Origin: Marinomonas flavescens
GTDB lineage: Bacteria > Pseudomonadota > Gammaproteobacteria > Pseudomonadales > Marinomonadaceae
DNA length: 64,000 nt
Assembly (NCBI RefSeq): GCF_004352835.1
Contig: NZ_SJSB01000009.1
Coordinates: 62,001 to 126,000, forward strand
Direction of reading: 5' to 3'
Positions within the stretch are counted from its first letter, which is position 1. Each line of letters opens with the position of its first letter. The notes beneath the pieces are model-generated. The model searched no databases and was not told where the DNA came from. It was given only the letters and a program-made list of their open reading frames with translations. Shown here in pieces: positions 41,119 to 50,036 of this stretch. Made by a program: the position numbers and the translations under genes.

Positions 41119-43374
41119 TTGGAACATATCAATATTCGTAGTTCAGTCGAAGGCAGTCGATCAGCGTCGCTTGCTCCTATGAAAATGAGCTTAATAGCGT
41201 TGGCTATTTCAGCTTCATTTGCACCTCAAGTATTTGCCGCTGAGAAAACATTAGATACGTTATTAGTTGAAGATACTGAGGTGGCAGGAGACGACAATCC
41301 ATACGCAGAGGCTGGGGCTGGGTATAAAGCAAAAAAAATGTCTGATTCGAAATATACCCGAGACATAGCGGATACACCTAAAACCATTACCGTTTTGACA
41401 AAGGAGACGATAGAAGATTCTGGTAAAACGGATCTAGAGTCTATTTTGAGCGCTCAACCAGGCATTACTTTAGGTACAGGAGAAGGTGGCAACTCCTTTG
41501 GCGATCGTTACATAATCCGTGGTTATGAAGCGAGAAGTGATGTGTATACAGATGGTTTACGTGAGCCAGGCCTTATTTCTCGAGAAACTTTTGCTTTAGA
41601 GCAGGTGGAAATTTCTAAAGGCCCCAGCTCTACTTTTGGAGGTCGTGGAACGACAGGGGGAGCGGTAAACTCAGTAACCAAGAAAGCATCTTATAACGAA
41701 GATTTTGCCATCATTGGTGGCACCATAGGTACGGATAATAAGAGGCGTTTTACACTTGATACTAACAAAGTTGTAAATGATGAATTTGCCATACGATTTA
41801 ATGCGTTGCTCTCTGATGCAGATACAGATCGCGTAGAAGACGCGATAGACCAAGAGGGGTTTCTCATTTCTGCGGTTTATGAGCCAAATACTGACGTTAC
41901 TATTAGCGCAGATTATTATTACTTCCGAGCGAATGACAAACAAGATGTTGGTTATTCAATGGATAGCAATACGGGAGAGGTGAGAAAGTATGACTATGTT
42001 GGACAAAATGGCTTAGATTTTGACAAAAGCGAAGCGGATATTGCAACGATCAAGGTAGAAGCTTATTTAACTGATGATTTGCGCTTAGAAAACAAAACAC
42101 GAGTCGGTAAAACGCTTAACGATTACATTACTTCTGCGGTGCAAGGCACTTCATCATTTACAGCCTTTAATGGCTGGCAGGAAAATGAATATGTAGGAAA
42201 CCAAACGAACTTTATTTGGGATTCTATGTTGTTTGGTAAACGAAATTCTTTTGTTGCGGGTGTTGAGTACGCTGATGAGCGTACAGACGCGAATGGTGGT
42301 CGAAATAGCACGGGAGCTTACACTGTAACGGGCTTACCTATTACGGTTGATCCATTGAATGCAGACAATTCTATATGGCAGGGATCTGTCACTAGAAATA
42401 ATGAGGCTTCTAGTACAGCGAGAATTAAAACCTTGTCAGCCTACCTAATGGATACCGTCACTTTGTCTGACGATTGGGAAGTGCATGGTGGTGTTCGATA
42501 TGATTATTTTGATTATGATGCATTTATTGCCGCATCGACGGATCGCGGAGGTAACGCTGTAGCTGAGAGGAATTATAAGTACAGTGATGGCTTCTTTAAT
42601 GGTCACTTTGGGGCTGTATATTCTCCATGGGAGCATGGGAATGTTTACGCTACTTGGTCAACGTCTTCTAATATTAATGGCGGGGAAATAGATTCTGTTT
42701 CTGGTTGTGGCTATGGCGGTGTTTGTGTTGATTCTGATGGAAACTACAGCAATGCAGAGCCAGAAAAAACAACCAATTTAGAAGTAGGAACCAAATGGAA
42801 CCTGATGGATCACAAGTTATTATTAACGGCTGCTCTGTTTCAAATTACGAAAGACAATGTGATTGAAGGAGGCAATGACTCCTATCAGTCTGGCGGTTCT
42901 CTGAATACGGGTAAAAATCGAGTACGAGGTATTGAGCTTGGCTTATCTGGTAATGTAACGCCTAAGTTGAGTGCGCAAGCAGGGCTTGCAATAATGAAGT
43001 CTAAAACATTAAAGTCTTACGACGATACTAATGTTGGTAAGCCAAAAGCCAATTTTGCTGATAGAAGCGCTAACCTCCAAATGAAGTACCATTTCACGCC
43101 AAAATTTGGTCTTGGCGCAGTAGCAACCTACTCTAGTGAAATCTTAGGTGGACAACCTGATGCAGGGACATCTGCAGACACTAACATACGAGCTCCTTCT
43201 TATGTTGTGTACGATGCTTTTGCCACTTATCAGGTTAATAAAGATTTTGACCTTCAAATGAATGTGCAAAATATTACGGATAAAGAATACTACACAGCAA
43301 TCTATCGCGGCGGTAATTTTGTTTACTTAGGCGCTGGGCGTTCTGCCAGTATTACGGCCAAATATAAATTTTAA
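41119..43374 (+). CDS. TonB-dependent siderophore receptor, Fiu-like
   Basis: 751 residues from a TTG with GGGGA about 8 bases upstream; an ATG at residue 21 would remove the basic part of a long signal (core MSLIALAISASFAPQVFA). The plug domain follows (TPKTITVLTKETIEDSG, RYIIRGYEARSDVYTDGLRE, VEISKGPSSTFGGRGTTGGA) and then a 22-strand barrel ending in the usual terminal Phe. It imports ferric siderophore, probably catecholate, across the outer membrane. It is followed by a PiuC/YbiX gene, the same pairing as fiu-ybiX in E. coli and piuA-piuC in Pseudomonas. Two Fur-like sites upstream imply iron control. Confidence 0.92.
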   Translation: MEHINIRSSVEGSRSASLAPMKMSLIALAISASFAPQVFAAEKTLDTLLVEDTEVAGDDNPYAEAGAGYKAKKMSDSKYTRDIADTPKTITVLTKETIEDSGKTDLESILSAQPGITLGTGEGGNSFGDRYIIRGYEARSDVYTDGLREPGLISRETFALEQVEISKGPSSTFGGRGTTGGAVNSVTKKASYNEDFAIIGGTIGTDNKRRFTLDTNKVVNDEFAIRFNALLSDADTDRVEDAIDQEGFLISAVYEPNTDVTISADYYYFRANDKQDVGYSMDSNTGEVRKYDYVGQNGLDFDKSEADIATIKVEAYLTDDLRLENKTRVGKTLNDYITSAVQGTSSFTAFNGWQENEYVGNQTNFIWDSMLFGKRNSFVAGVEYADERTDANGGRNSTGAYTVTGLPITVDPLNADNSIWQGSVTRNNEASSTARIKTLSAYLMDTVTLSDDWEVHGGVRYDYFDYDAFIAASTDRGGNAVAERNYKYSDGFFNGHFGAVYSPWEHGNVYATWSTSSNINGGEIDSVSGCGYGGVCVDSDGNYSNAEPEKTTNLEVGTKWNLMDHKLLLTAALFQITKDNVIEGGNDSYQSGGSLNTGKNRVRGIELGLSGNVTPKLSAQAGLAIMKSKTLKSYDDTNVGKPKANFADRSANLQMKYHFTPKFGLGAVATYSSEILGGQPDAGTSADTNIRAPSYVVYDAFATYQVNKDFDLQMNVQNITDKEYYTAIYRGGNFVYLGAGRSASITAKYKF

Positions 43375-43400
43375 TTTATGGCTACTGAGTTGAGCCATTA

Positions 43401-43446
43401 AAGTCAAAGGCAGTTGCTAACCCCAATTGCCTTTGGCTTATTTTTA
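43401..43446 (+). terminator. intercistronic terminator between receptor and piuC
   Basis: A 15-bp stem with two G-T pairs (43401-43415 with 43425-43439), followed by ATTTTTAT. It lies between the receptor stop and piuC, so part of the transcription should stop here. Confidence 0.7.
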
Positions 43447-43458
43447 TAGAGAGAAATT

Positions 43459-44142
43459 ATGTTGATCACTATTCCGAATGTACTGTCTGAGCATGAGTTA
43501 AAACAGTATCGACAACATTTGGCGGCTGCAGATTGGCAGGAAGGATCAAAGAGTGCTGGTGAGCAGGCTTTTAAAGTAAAGAAAAATAAACAATTACCCT
43601 CTAATGATCCACTGACACGCCAATTGGGCGATCATATTTTGCAAGTGTTGGCGAATAGTCCGCAATTCGTTTCTGCAGCGCTACCGCGTAAAATATACCC
43701 ACCGTTGTTTAATGCTTATCAGAATGGTGGGCACTATGGATGGCATGTTGATAATGCGATTCGTATTGTGCCGGATACCCCCTTTCGACTTCGTACTGAC
43801 CTATCAGCTACCTTGTTTCTTAACAATCCTAGTGAGTACGAAGGGGGGGAGTTGTGTGTGCAAGACACCTATGGAGAGCATAAAGTTAAGCTCAAAGCAG
43901 GAGATATGATTTTGTACCCATCAACCAGCTTACATCAAGTTTTGCCCGTTACTAAGGGGCAGCGTCTCGCCAGTTTTTTCTGGATTGAAAGCATGGTTCG
44001 TGATCATGAACAGCGTGAGATACTTTACGATTTAGATCAATCCATTCAAACGTTAGGGACTGAGCAAGGCTTGGATAATCCACAAGTCATCAAGTTAAGT
44101 GCCTTATATCATCGTCTTGTTCGACTGCATGTAGATACATAA
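43459..44142 (+). CDS. piuC: Fe(2+)/2-oxoglutarate-dependent PKHD-type hydroxylase
   Basis: 227 residues, the usual size of PiuC/YbiX. The double-stranded beta-helix ligands are visible: HVDNAI (His and Asp, near 99-101) and the distal His in LYPSTSLHQVLPV (near 159), with the 2-oxoglutarate-binding Arg in KGQRLASFFW (near 169). It starts LITIPNVLSEHEL as the family does. Its physiological substrate is not settled, but it accompanies siderophore receptors. It is 84 bp after the receptor and 3 bp before the next gene. Confidence 0.93.
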   Translation: MLITIPNVLSEHELKQYRQHLAAADWQEGSKSAGEQAFKVKKNKQLPSNDPLTRQLGDHILQVLANSPQFVSAALPRKIYPPLFNAYQNGGHYGWHVDNAIRIVPDTPFRLRTDLSATLFLNNPSEYEGGELCVQDTYGEHKVKLKAGDMILYPSTSLHQVLPVTKGQRLASFFWIESMVRDHEQREILYDLDQSIQTLGTEQGLDNPQVIKLSALYHRLVRLHVDT

Positions 44143-44145
44143 TTT

Positions 44146-45231
44146 ATGAGTTCTTCTAATTCTATTAATGAGGCGCTATGCCTTGCAGATTATGAACGTC
44201 TTGCCAAAAATGTTCTCCCTCATGCTATTTATGAATATGTGTATGGCGGCGGTGCTGATGAAATATCACTCAGAGAAAATAGGGCGTCTTTGGACAAAAT
44301 AAAAATATTCCCGCGTGTGTTAAAAGATGTCACCCGTGGTTCGACAGCCACGACTATTTTTGGAGAGCAGTGGCGTACGCCCATTATGTTAGCGCCAGTA
44401 GCATTTCAAAGAATGGCGCATGAGGAGGGGGAAATCGCCACCGCACGAGCGGCCAGTGCGCTTGATGTGGGTATGATGGTAAGTACTTTAAGTAGCCAGC
44501 CATTGGAAGAAATAAGCTCATATCTAACCACACCAAAGTGGTTTCAGCTGTATTGGCAACTAGACCGTAATTTTAATTTAGACTTAGTGAAACGAGCAGA
44601 GTTGGCTGGGTTTACAGCGTTGACCGTGACGGTTGATTCAGCGATTCATGGTATTCGTAACCGGGCTCAGCGTGCAAAATTTCAATTACCTGATCATGTT
44701 TCTGCTGTTAATTTAATACACCGTCCACCCTTGCCTACGAAAGAGTTTATGCCTGATGAAAGTATTGTATTTCAGGGCATGATGAGCGAAGCGCCTACTT
44801 GGGAAGATATTGAATGGTTGATAGCGCAAACTAGCCTGCCTGTTGTTATCAAAGGAATTTTACATCCAGATGATGCTCTAAAAGCTCAGAAAATAGGTGC
44901 TAAAGGGGTTGTTGTATCTAACCATGGTGGTAGAACACTAGATTGTGTGCCGAGTCCTATAGAGGTATTGCCAAGAATACGGCAGAAGGTTGGCAAGGAT
45001 TTTGTGGTTTTAATGGATGGCAGTATTCAGCGGGGAACGGATGTTTTTAAAGCGATTGCTCTTGGCGCGAACGCTGTATTGTTAGGTCGGGCGCAATTTT
45101 ATGCCTTAGCTGTTGCGGGTGCGCCAGGTGTTGCTCATATGTTACGTATTTTACGCGAAGAATTTGAAGTAGCGATGGCATTGTCAGGTACTGAGAAGCT
45201 GGATGATATCAATCCAGAATTATTGTATTAA
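44146..45231 (+). CDS. FMN-dependent alpha-hydroxy-acid dehydrogenase/oxidase
   Basis: 361 residues, LldD/glycolate oxidase family, FMN TIM barrel. Visible: the substrate tyrosine in YEYVYGGG near 28, LAPVAFQRMAHEEGE near 84, WFQLYW with the second tyrosine, VDSAIHGIRNR, the FMN lysine in VIKGILHPDDA, and the catalytic His and substrate Arg in SNHGGRTLD near 263. It oxidises a 2-hydroxy acid such as lactate. It is 3 bp after piuC in what should be a Fur-controlled operon, which is unusual. The exact substrate is unknown. Confidence 0.87.
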   Translation: MSSSNSINEALCLADYERLAKNVLPHAIYEYVYGGGADEISLRENRASLDKIKIFPRVLKDVTRGSTATTIFGEQWRTPIMLAPVAFQRMAHEEGEIATARAASALDVGMMVSTLSSQPLEEISSYLTTPKWFQLYWQLDRNFNLDLVKRAELAGFTALTVTVDSAIHGIRNRAQRAKFQLPDHVSAVNLIHRPPLPTKEFMPDESIVFQGMMSEAPTWEDIEWLIAQTSLPVVIKGILHPDDALKAQKIGAKGVVVSNHGGRTLDCVPSPIEVLPRIRQKVGKDFVVLMDGSIQRGTDVFKAIALGANAVLLGRAQFYALAVAGAPGVAHMLRILREEFEVAMALSGTEKLDDINPELLY

Positions 45232-45348
45232 TAATGTTAATTGTTGAATTTATAAGTACTCCTAATTAGAGAGAGTGGCAGCACGGCTAGGGTGCTAGCT
45301 GCCTTCTTATTCGTAAACCATCTTGGCAAAAATAGAGTGTTTGTGTGC

Positions 45349-45792
45349 ATGTATGCAATAGCAGCAAAAGACGTTTTATCGTACTTTCTGGGAGACTGGG
45401 AAGTGCAGAGAGTAATTTCGGGCTTTGGCAATATCAACGGAAAAGCCAGTTTTCAGCGTCATACCGATAATGAGCAATGGCTAGATTTTCAAGAAGCCAT
45501 GGTCTTGCCGAATTCAGAACATAAAAAGCCCAATGCGTTTAGACGCTACACCTATCGGATGACGGACGCAGGGTTTGATATTTACTTTTCTGATGGCGCC
45601 ACGAAAGGCGAGTTGTTCTTGAGTTTTGCGTTTACTCAAGCCAGTACCCTGACCTCTCACCACTTGTGTATCAAAGATCATTACGACGCCAAGTTTGAAT
45701 TTTTGTCAGACGATAAATTTGAACTGAGCTTTTCGGTGGTGGGTCCGAACAAGGATTACTCGATTCAAACACGCTTCTCCAAGCTTACATAA
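45349..45792 (+). CDS. DUF6314-family protein
   Basis: 147 residues from the ATG at 45349. An upstream TTG-type start at 45292 gives a hydrophobic extension I do not trust; the ribosome site is weak in both cases. The LGDWEVQRVISG start, GKASFQRH, FRRYTYRM and the HHLCIKDHYDAKFEF part match DUF6314, a lipocalin-like beta-barrel family of unknown function. It is 117 bp after the hydroxy-acid dehydrogenase and convergent with the amino-acid permease gene. Confidence 0.7.
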   Translation: MYAIAAKDVLSYFLGDWEVQRVISGFGNINGKASFQRHTDNEQWLDFQEAMVLPNSEHKKPNAFRRYTYRMTDAGFDIYFSDGATKGELFLSFAFTQASTLTSHHLCIKDHYDAKFEFLSDDKFELSFSVVGPNKDYSIQTRFSKLT

Positions 45793-45819
45793 TGTATTCG
45801 AGTGATAGCGCGTCTTTAG

Positions 45820-46626
45820 TCAATGATGATCATTGCGTCTAAGGTGAGCTTCAAACCCTCGAATCATAAGAGATAGGGAAAGCGTTAGTACCAAATACAT
45901 AAACGCCACGACGTTATAGGTTTCGAAAAACTGAAAAGTCGATGAGCTGAATATCTTGCCAAGCTGAGTGATGTCTTGCACACCGAGCACGGAGACCAAT
46001 GCCGAGTCTTTGATCATGGCGATAAAGTCATTGCCCAATGGTGGGAGGATTTTACGGATGGCTTGTGGAAACGTAATGAAGCGAAAGCGATGCCAGTTCG
46101 ACAAACCTAATGCCTTTGCTGCTTCAATTTGTCCTTTACCTACTTCTTGAATGCCCGCCCGAAAGACTTCCGCAATAAATGCACTGTAGCTAATAGAGAG
46201 CGCAAAAATAGCACGCCATAGCATGTTGAAGTCGCGCGTTTGGGCTTTATCTAATAATCCAGATTCAATGGGGATTTGTAATACCCAGTTATAGAATTTA
46301 ACCAGCTCTGGCGCGCCGACAAAAGCAATGTAAAAGAGTAAAACAAGCACCGGCACGCCGCGAACAATCTCCACATAGAAGCGGCTAAGTTCCCGTGCAA
46401 TGCGAAAGCGAGAAAATCCAGATAAAGCAACTAATAACCCCATCACGCTGGCTAGGAAAAAAGCGCTCAATGTCACGCCTAGCGTGGTTAACAGTCCTTT
46501 GCTTAAGGCCCCAGCAATGCGTTGGTAGCTTTGGTCTGAAATCATATGCCAGATGAGCATTAATGAAATGATAATGGTTGCGACAAGCCACCATGGGGTA
46601 CGGTCTAAGGTCTTTTTAAAGGGCAT
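45820..46626 (-). CDS. polar amino-acid ABC transporter permease
   Basis: 268 residues from the ATG at 46626; a TTG at 46635 would add three residues. It is a HisM/GlnP-type inner-membrane protein with about five membrane segments. Marks: ALSKGLLTTLGVTLSAFFLA near 40, VEIVRGVPVLVLLFYIAF near 88, and the EAA loop EVGKGQIEAAKALGLSNWHRFRFITFPQA near 168-196 (read in two parts). It follows the binding protein with a stem-loop between. No ATPase gene is in the operon. Confidence 0.93.
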   Translation of the reverse strand: MPFKKTLDRTPWWLVATIIISLMLIWHMISDQSYQRIAGALSKGLLTTLGVTLSAFFLASVMGLLVALSGFSRFRIARELSRFYVEIVRGVPVLVLLFYIAFVGAPELVKFYNWVLQIPIESGLLDKAQTRDFNMLWRAIFALSISYSAFIAEVFRAGIQEVGKGQIEAAKALGLSNWHRFRFITFPQAIRKILPPLGNDFIAMIKDSALVSVLGVQDITQLGKIFSSSTFQFFETYNVVAFMYLVLTLSLSLMIRGFEAHLRRNDHH

Positions 46627-46677
46627 AATTATCAAATAGCTAGACCGCTCTATCGCGGTTGAATGAATCGAAATTAG

Positions 46678-46703
46678 CCATCACACTACATCGAGTGTGA
46701 TGG
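46678..46703 (-). terminator. stem-loop between binding protein and permease
   Basis: CCATCACACT-N6-AGTGTGATGG, a perfect 10-bp stem, 11 bp after the binding-protein stop. No strong T-run follows on the leftward strand, so it is probably an mRNA-stabilising or partial-termination hairpin. Confidence 0.65.
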
Positions 46704-46713
46704 TTCAGAAGGC

Positions 46714-47508
46714 TTACTTTGTTTGGTTGTAGTCAAAAAACCATTTTTTGTTTAGCGCTTCCATGGTGCCATCGGCTTTCATGCTTTTGATTGCCGCATT
46801 AACCGGTTTCAGAAGATCAGATCCAGGGGTTAGGATAAAGCCAAAATCTTCGGAGCCAAGCGGGCCGCCGACAATTTTAAATTTGCCAGGATTCGCGCCC
46901 ATGTAGCCGCGAGCGGAAGTTGAATCCATGAGTACACAATCTACGTCACCAGATTTCAATGCTTGTACCGAGGTGCCAAATGTATCGAGTAAGGTAATAC
47001 GAGGGTTGTTTTCATTTCCGTCTAACACATCATAGACCGCCACATAAAAATTGGTGGTACCAGCTTGAGCGCCAAAACGAAGGTTTTTATTCGCCGCGAA
47101 AGACTTAGCATCATCAAAGCGAGTTTCATCTGCTCGCACTAACATGAATTGCTGGGATGTCATATAAGGATCAGAAAACTGGATTTGTTTGGCGCGTTCA
47201 GCATTAATAGTGATGCCATCCATACCAATATCATATTGTCCCTGTTTTACTGCTTGGATCATGGTATCCCAGCTGCTTAATTGCCAATCAACTTTGGCAT
47301 TTAAACGGCGGGCAATTTCGTTCATCGCATCGTATTCCCAGCCGATGCCTTTTCCTGTTGCCGGATCTGCAAAGTTAAGCGGTGTGTAAGCATTTTCGGT
47401 TACCGCGACAATAGTTCGACCTTTTAAATTAGGTAAATTGTCTGCTTGGCTTAGTCCACTGAAAGAAACAGCGAGGGTAAGAGCAAGACATGAAATGAGG
47501 GATTTCAT
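46714..47508 (-). CDS. amino-acid ABC transporter binding protein
   Basis: 264 residues with a signal peptide ending near LSQADN (about residue 22). The mature protein starts with KGRTIVAVTENAYTPLNFAD and has the ArtJ/HisJ-type elements GWEYDAMNEIARRL near 55, YDIGMDGITINAERAKQI near 92, and FGAQAGTTNFYV near 145. It binds a polar amino acid in the periplasm. It is the first gene of a leftward two-gene operon with the permease. Confidence 0.93.
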   Translation of the reverse strand: MKSLISCLALTLAVSFSGLSQADNLPNLKGRTIVAVTENAYTPLNFADPATGKGIGWEYDAMNEIARRLNAKVDWQLSSWDTMIQAVKQGQYDIGMDGITINAERAKQIQFSDPYMTSQQFMLVRADETRFDDAKSFAANKNLRFGAQAGTTNFYVAVYDVLDGNENNPRITLLDTFGTSVQALKSGDVDCVLMDSTSARGYMGANPGKFKIVGGPLGSEDFGFILTPGSDLLKPVNAAIKSMKADGTMEALNKKWFFDYNQTK

Positions 47509-47762
47509 GAATAGTGATCCTTCGAAGGCAAATGGTTAAGGGATGATTGCTTAGGATTATACACAGGTCAAGAATGGCCGACTACGTCATCCTAAAGGGA
47601 GTTAATCGATGATTGTTATATTGTTCGCTAAAATTAGGATTAAATGGGCGTGAAGTGGCAAGTTTTTGGCCAAAAGCGTATATTCGCTTCTTTATTAGAG
47701 TTCCTAAAGTCACGATGCCAATCGGCTAGATCGTGTCATTTTTCTGAGAATATAAGGGTGCT

Positions 47763-48590
47763 ATGACGCGCGAATTGGATCAAAAACAGTCTTTTCAGAC
47801 GCATTGCTTAGCCCAGATGGGAGTAACGGTTTGGTTGTCGGCTTCTGATGAGGTTACAGGGACGGTTTTTTATCCTGCGCAACCTTGGGCAATGGATCAA
47901 TCCTTTGAGCCTATTACTGAATCTATACCTAGTGCGGTGACGCCTTCTAAAGGCTTTGGCTCTGCAATGCCAGAACCTGTGGCTAAAATTGCTCCAGAAG
48001 AAAAAGAGCAATCGGTGGCGTATTTGCGCGAGCAGCTAAATGCAGGCCCTGAAATTGTCGTTGAAGATCTACAACCGATTGAAGAGTTAGCGGTTGATAT
48101 AGAAGTGCCTATTGAAGCCGTGTCTTCGACGACAGCGATTACACGAATTGAGCTAAGAGGGTATGTGTTTGCGAATCAACTACTGATCTTAAGCGAAGTG
48201 CCTACGGTATTTACGCAACAAGAAGAGATTGATCGTTTAGCGTTAAAAATGGCTCAGGCGTTGTTAAAAACACCTATCGAGGAATGGGACAGTCGTGGCT
48301 TATCTTGGCCTGGTGCGTTGAGGAATCCTTATTTTTTAGTGCGACAAGACTGGTTATTGGGCGCATTAGAGAGTTTTGTATTGGGCTTCACCCAATTTTT
48401 TCGTGGTGAGCCAAAAGTAGTGTTGGCGGGTGACAATATTGCGACCTTATATGATGAGTTGTCTGCGGACTGCGCCATAAAGGCATTCCCCGTCGCGCGC
48501 ATTGTGAGTTTGCCTGAACTCTACCGTATCCCCGAGTTACGCAAAGACGCTTGGCAGATTATGCAGAGTGCCTTGTTTCAAAACAGCTAG
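47763..48590 (+). CDS. probable DNA polymerase III psi subunit (HolD-like, long form)
   Basis: 275 residues. It lies immediately before rimI, where E. coli has holD. Its ends resemble E. coli HolD: near the N terminus THCLAQMGVTVWLSASDEV resembles the QLQQLGITQW part of HolD (the chi-binding segment), and near the C terminus ARIVSLPELYRIPELRKDAW resembles VASPALTDLRANPTARAALW. The middle (about 50-120) is a Pro/Glu/Val-rich low-complexity insert not in E. coli. A long cryptic psi subunit is known in Pseudomonas at the same place. Psi links the clamp loader to chi and single-strand-binding protein. The call rests on weak similarity plus position. Confidence 0.65.
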   Translation: MTRELDQKQSFQTHCLAQMGVTVWLSASDEVTGTVFYPAQPWAMDQSFEPITESIPSAVTPSKGFGSAMPEPVAKIAPEEKEQSVAYLREQLNAGPEIVVEDLQPIEELAVDIEVPIEAVSSTTAITRIELRGYVFANQLLILSEVPTVFTQQEEIDRLALKMAQALLKTPIEEWDSRGLSWPGALRNPYFLVRQDWLLGALESFVLGFTQFFRGEPKVVLAGDNIATLYDELSADCAIKAFPVARIVSLPELYRIPELRKDAWQIMQSALFQNS

Positions 48591-48636
48591 TTCTATTTTT
48601 AGCTAGCTTTCTAATTTTGACTAAAAGAAATTTGTT

Positions 48637-49122
48637 ATGACCTCATTTATAGTGCGTCCTGCAACCTTAGCGGATGCGGCAGCGCTTATCCTGCTGGATC
48701 AAGAGTCGAATCCTCATCCTTGGAGTGCGACGCTGGTCGAAGAGGCGCTCGTCTCGCGTGTTAATTGGGTCGTCGAAGCGACTTTAAAAGAGCGCGCAGC
48801 CGACGCGCAACACAATGAGACAACACTGGTTGGCTGGTTAACAGCGTCTTTATTGTTCGAACAATCAGAGTTAGAACTGATTGTGGTGGATCAAACTCAG
48901 CGTCGCCAAGGCTTGGCTAAACAGTTATTGTCTGCTTGGATCGAACAAACGGCCGCCCAAGGGGTGATAGAGTATCTCTTAGAGGTGCGTGAATCGAATA
49001 TAGGCGCGATACGGCTTTATCAATCATTAGATTTTGACGAAGTAGGGCGCCGTAAAAATTACTATACAACGGAGCAAGGGCGAGAAGCCGCGTGTTTGTT
49101 CACATTAAATGTCTGCGTGTAA
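48637..49122 (+). CDS. rimI: ribosomal-protein-alanine N-acetyltransferase
   Basis: 161 residues, GNAT fold. RimI acetylates the N-terminal alanine of ribosomal protein S18. Marks: VRPATLADAAALILLDQESN at the start, the acetyl-CoA loop VVDQTQRRQGLAKQLL near 90, and LEVRESNIGAIRLYQSLDFD followed by VGRRKNYY. It is 46 bp after the HolD-like gene and likely shares its operon. Confidence 0.92.
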   Translation: MTSFIVRPATLADAAALILLDQESNPHPWSATLVEEALVSRVNWVVEATLKERAADAQHNETTLVGWLTASLLFEQSELELIVVDQTQRRQGLAKQLLSAWIEQTAAQGVIEYLLEVRESNIGAIRLYQSLDFDEVGRRKNYYTTEQGREAACLFTLNVCV

Positions 49123-49225
49123 TGCTTATTTGTCACCTCTGCCATGCTATCTAGTCTAGAACGATGTGTGTTGTTGGTGAGTTTTTATAAAATAGAAAGC
49201 ACGAATTGAAAGAAGGAATCAAACC

Positions 49226-49777
49226 ATGAGTAATGTATTAGTCCCTATTGCAAACGGCAGTGAAGATATTGAAGCAATCACTATTATCGATGTGTTGCGC
49301 CGTGGTGGTGTTAATGTCACGGTAGCCAGCGTACATGATTCTAAGAATATTACGGCCGCCAATGGCTGTAAAATTGAAGCGGATGTGTTGTTGCCAGAGG
49401 TGGTCGGCATTCAATACGATGCCATTGTTTTACCTGGTGGCATGCCTGGCGCTGAGCATTTACGTGACTGTGAATTATTGATCGATATATTGGAAAAGCA
49501 CGACATTCAAGATGCGTTGCTTTGTGCGATTTGTGCGGCACCTGCGTTAGTTTTTGGTACGCATGGTTTTGTTGCGGATAAACAGGCTACTTGTTACCCA
49601 GGATTTGAAAAAGGCCTAATCGGTGCAGAATATATCTCGGATCAGCCAGTCGTGATGGACGATAACATTATTACTGGACAAGGCCCTGCTGCTGCGATGA
49701 CCTTCTCTTTAGCTGTGTTAGGAAATCTAAAAGGCTATGAAGTTGCTCAAGAAGTAGCCGATGGACTCTTGTGCTAA
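49226..49777 (+). CDS. yajL: DJ-1/PfpI-family protein deglycase/chaperone
   Basis: 183 residues. It resembles YajL and DJ-1: VPIANGSEDIEAITIIDVLR at 7-26 with the conserved glutamate, VLPGGMPGAEHLRD near 68, and the nucleophilic elbow AICAAPALV with Cys103 (a second cysteine is at 100). The family has been described as oxidative-stress-responsive chaperones and deglycases; the activity is debated. It stands alone after rimI. Confidence 0.88.
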   Translation: MSNVLVPIANGSEDIEAITIIDVLRRGGVNVTVASVHDSKNITAANGCKIEADVLLPEVVGIQYDAIVLPGGMPGAEHLRDCELLIDILEKHDIQDALLCAICAAPALVFGTHGFVADKQATCYPGFEKGLIGAEYISDQPVVMDDNIITGQGPAAAMTFSLAVLGNLKGYEVAQEVADGLLC

Positions 49778-49939
49778 TAGATAGTGGCCGATTATCTATT
49801 CTTGACCATAAAGTCAATTGAATTTTGAAATAAACTCAGAGTTTTTGTTAATTTACGTGGCTTTGCGGTGGACGCTAAGGGCGTATAAGAGTAAAATTGG
49901 GCAGATTTTTTGAACGCGAGATCCCTTGATTATTGATCA

Positions 49940-49981
49940 ATGGATGAACGGCAAAAACGCAATTTCTTAAAAGCGAGATGA
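49940..49981 (+). CDS. possible 13-residue leader peptide ahead of carA
   Basis: ATG-initiated frame encoding [13 protein letters not shown], with three arginine codons, whose stop codon lies just past the left stem of the carA leader terminator. That placement is what a translation-coupled attenuator would need, and carAB makes the precursor of arginine. No good ribosome site is seen, so this is tentative. Confidence 0.35.
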   Translation: MDERQKRNFLKAR

Positions 49982-50004
49982 GCCGATGGTTCTCTCGCTT
50001 TTTT
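49969..50004 (+). terminator. carA leader terminator/attenuator
   Basis: AAAAGCGAGA pairs with TCTCGCTTTT across a 14-base loop, and a T-run follows, 33 bp before the carA start. An earlier GCGAGA at 49916-49921 could pair with the same right arm, giving an alternative antiterminator. Regulated attenuation of carAB is inferred. Confidence 0.75.
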
Positions 50005-50036
50005 GCAACCTGATAGGCTCTAAACGGGAGGTTCCT

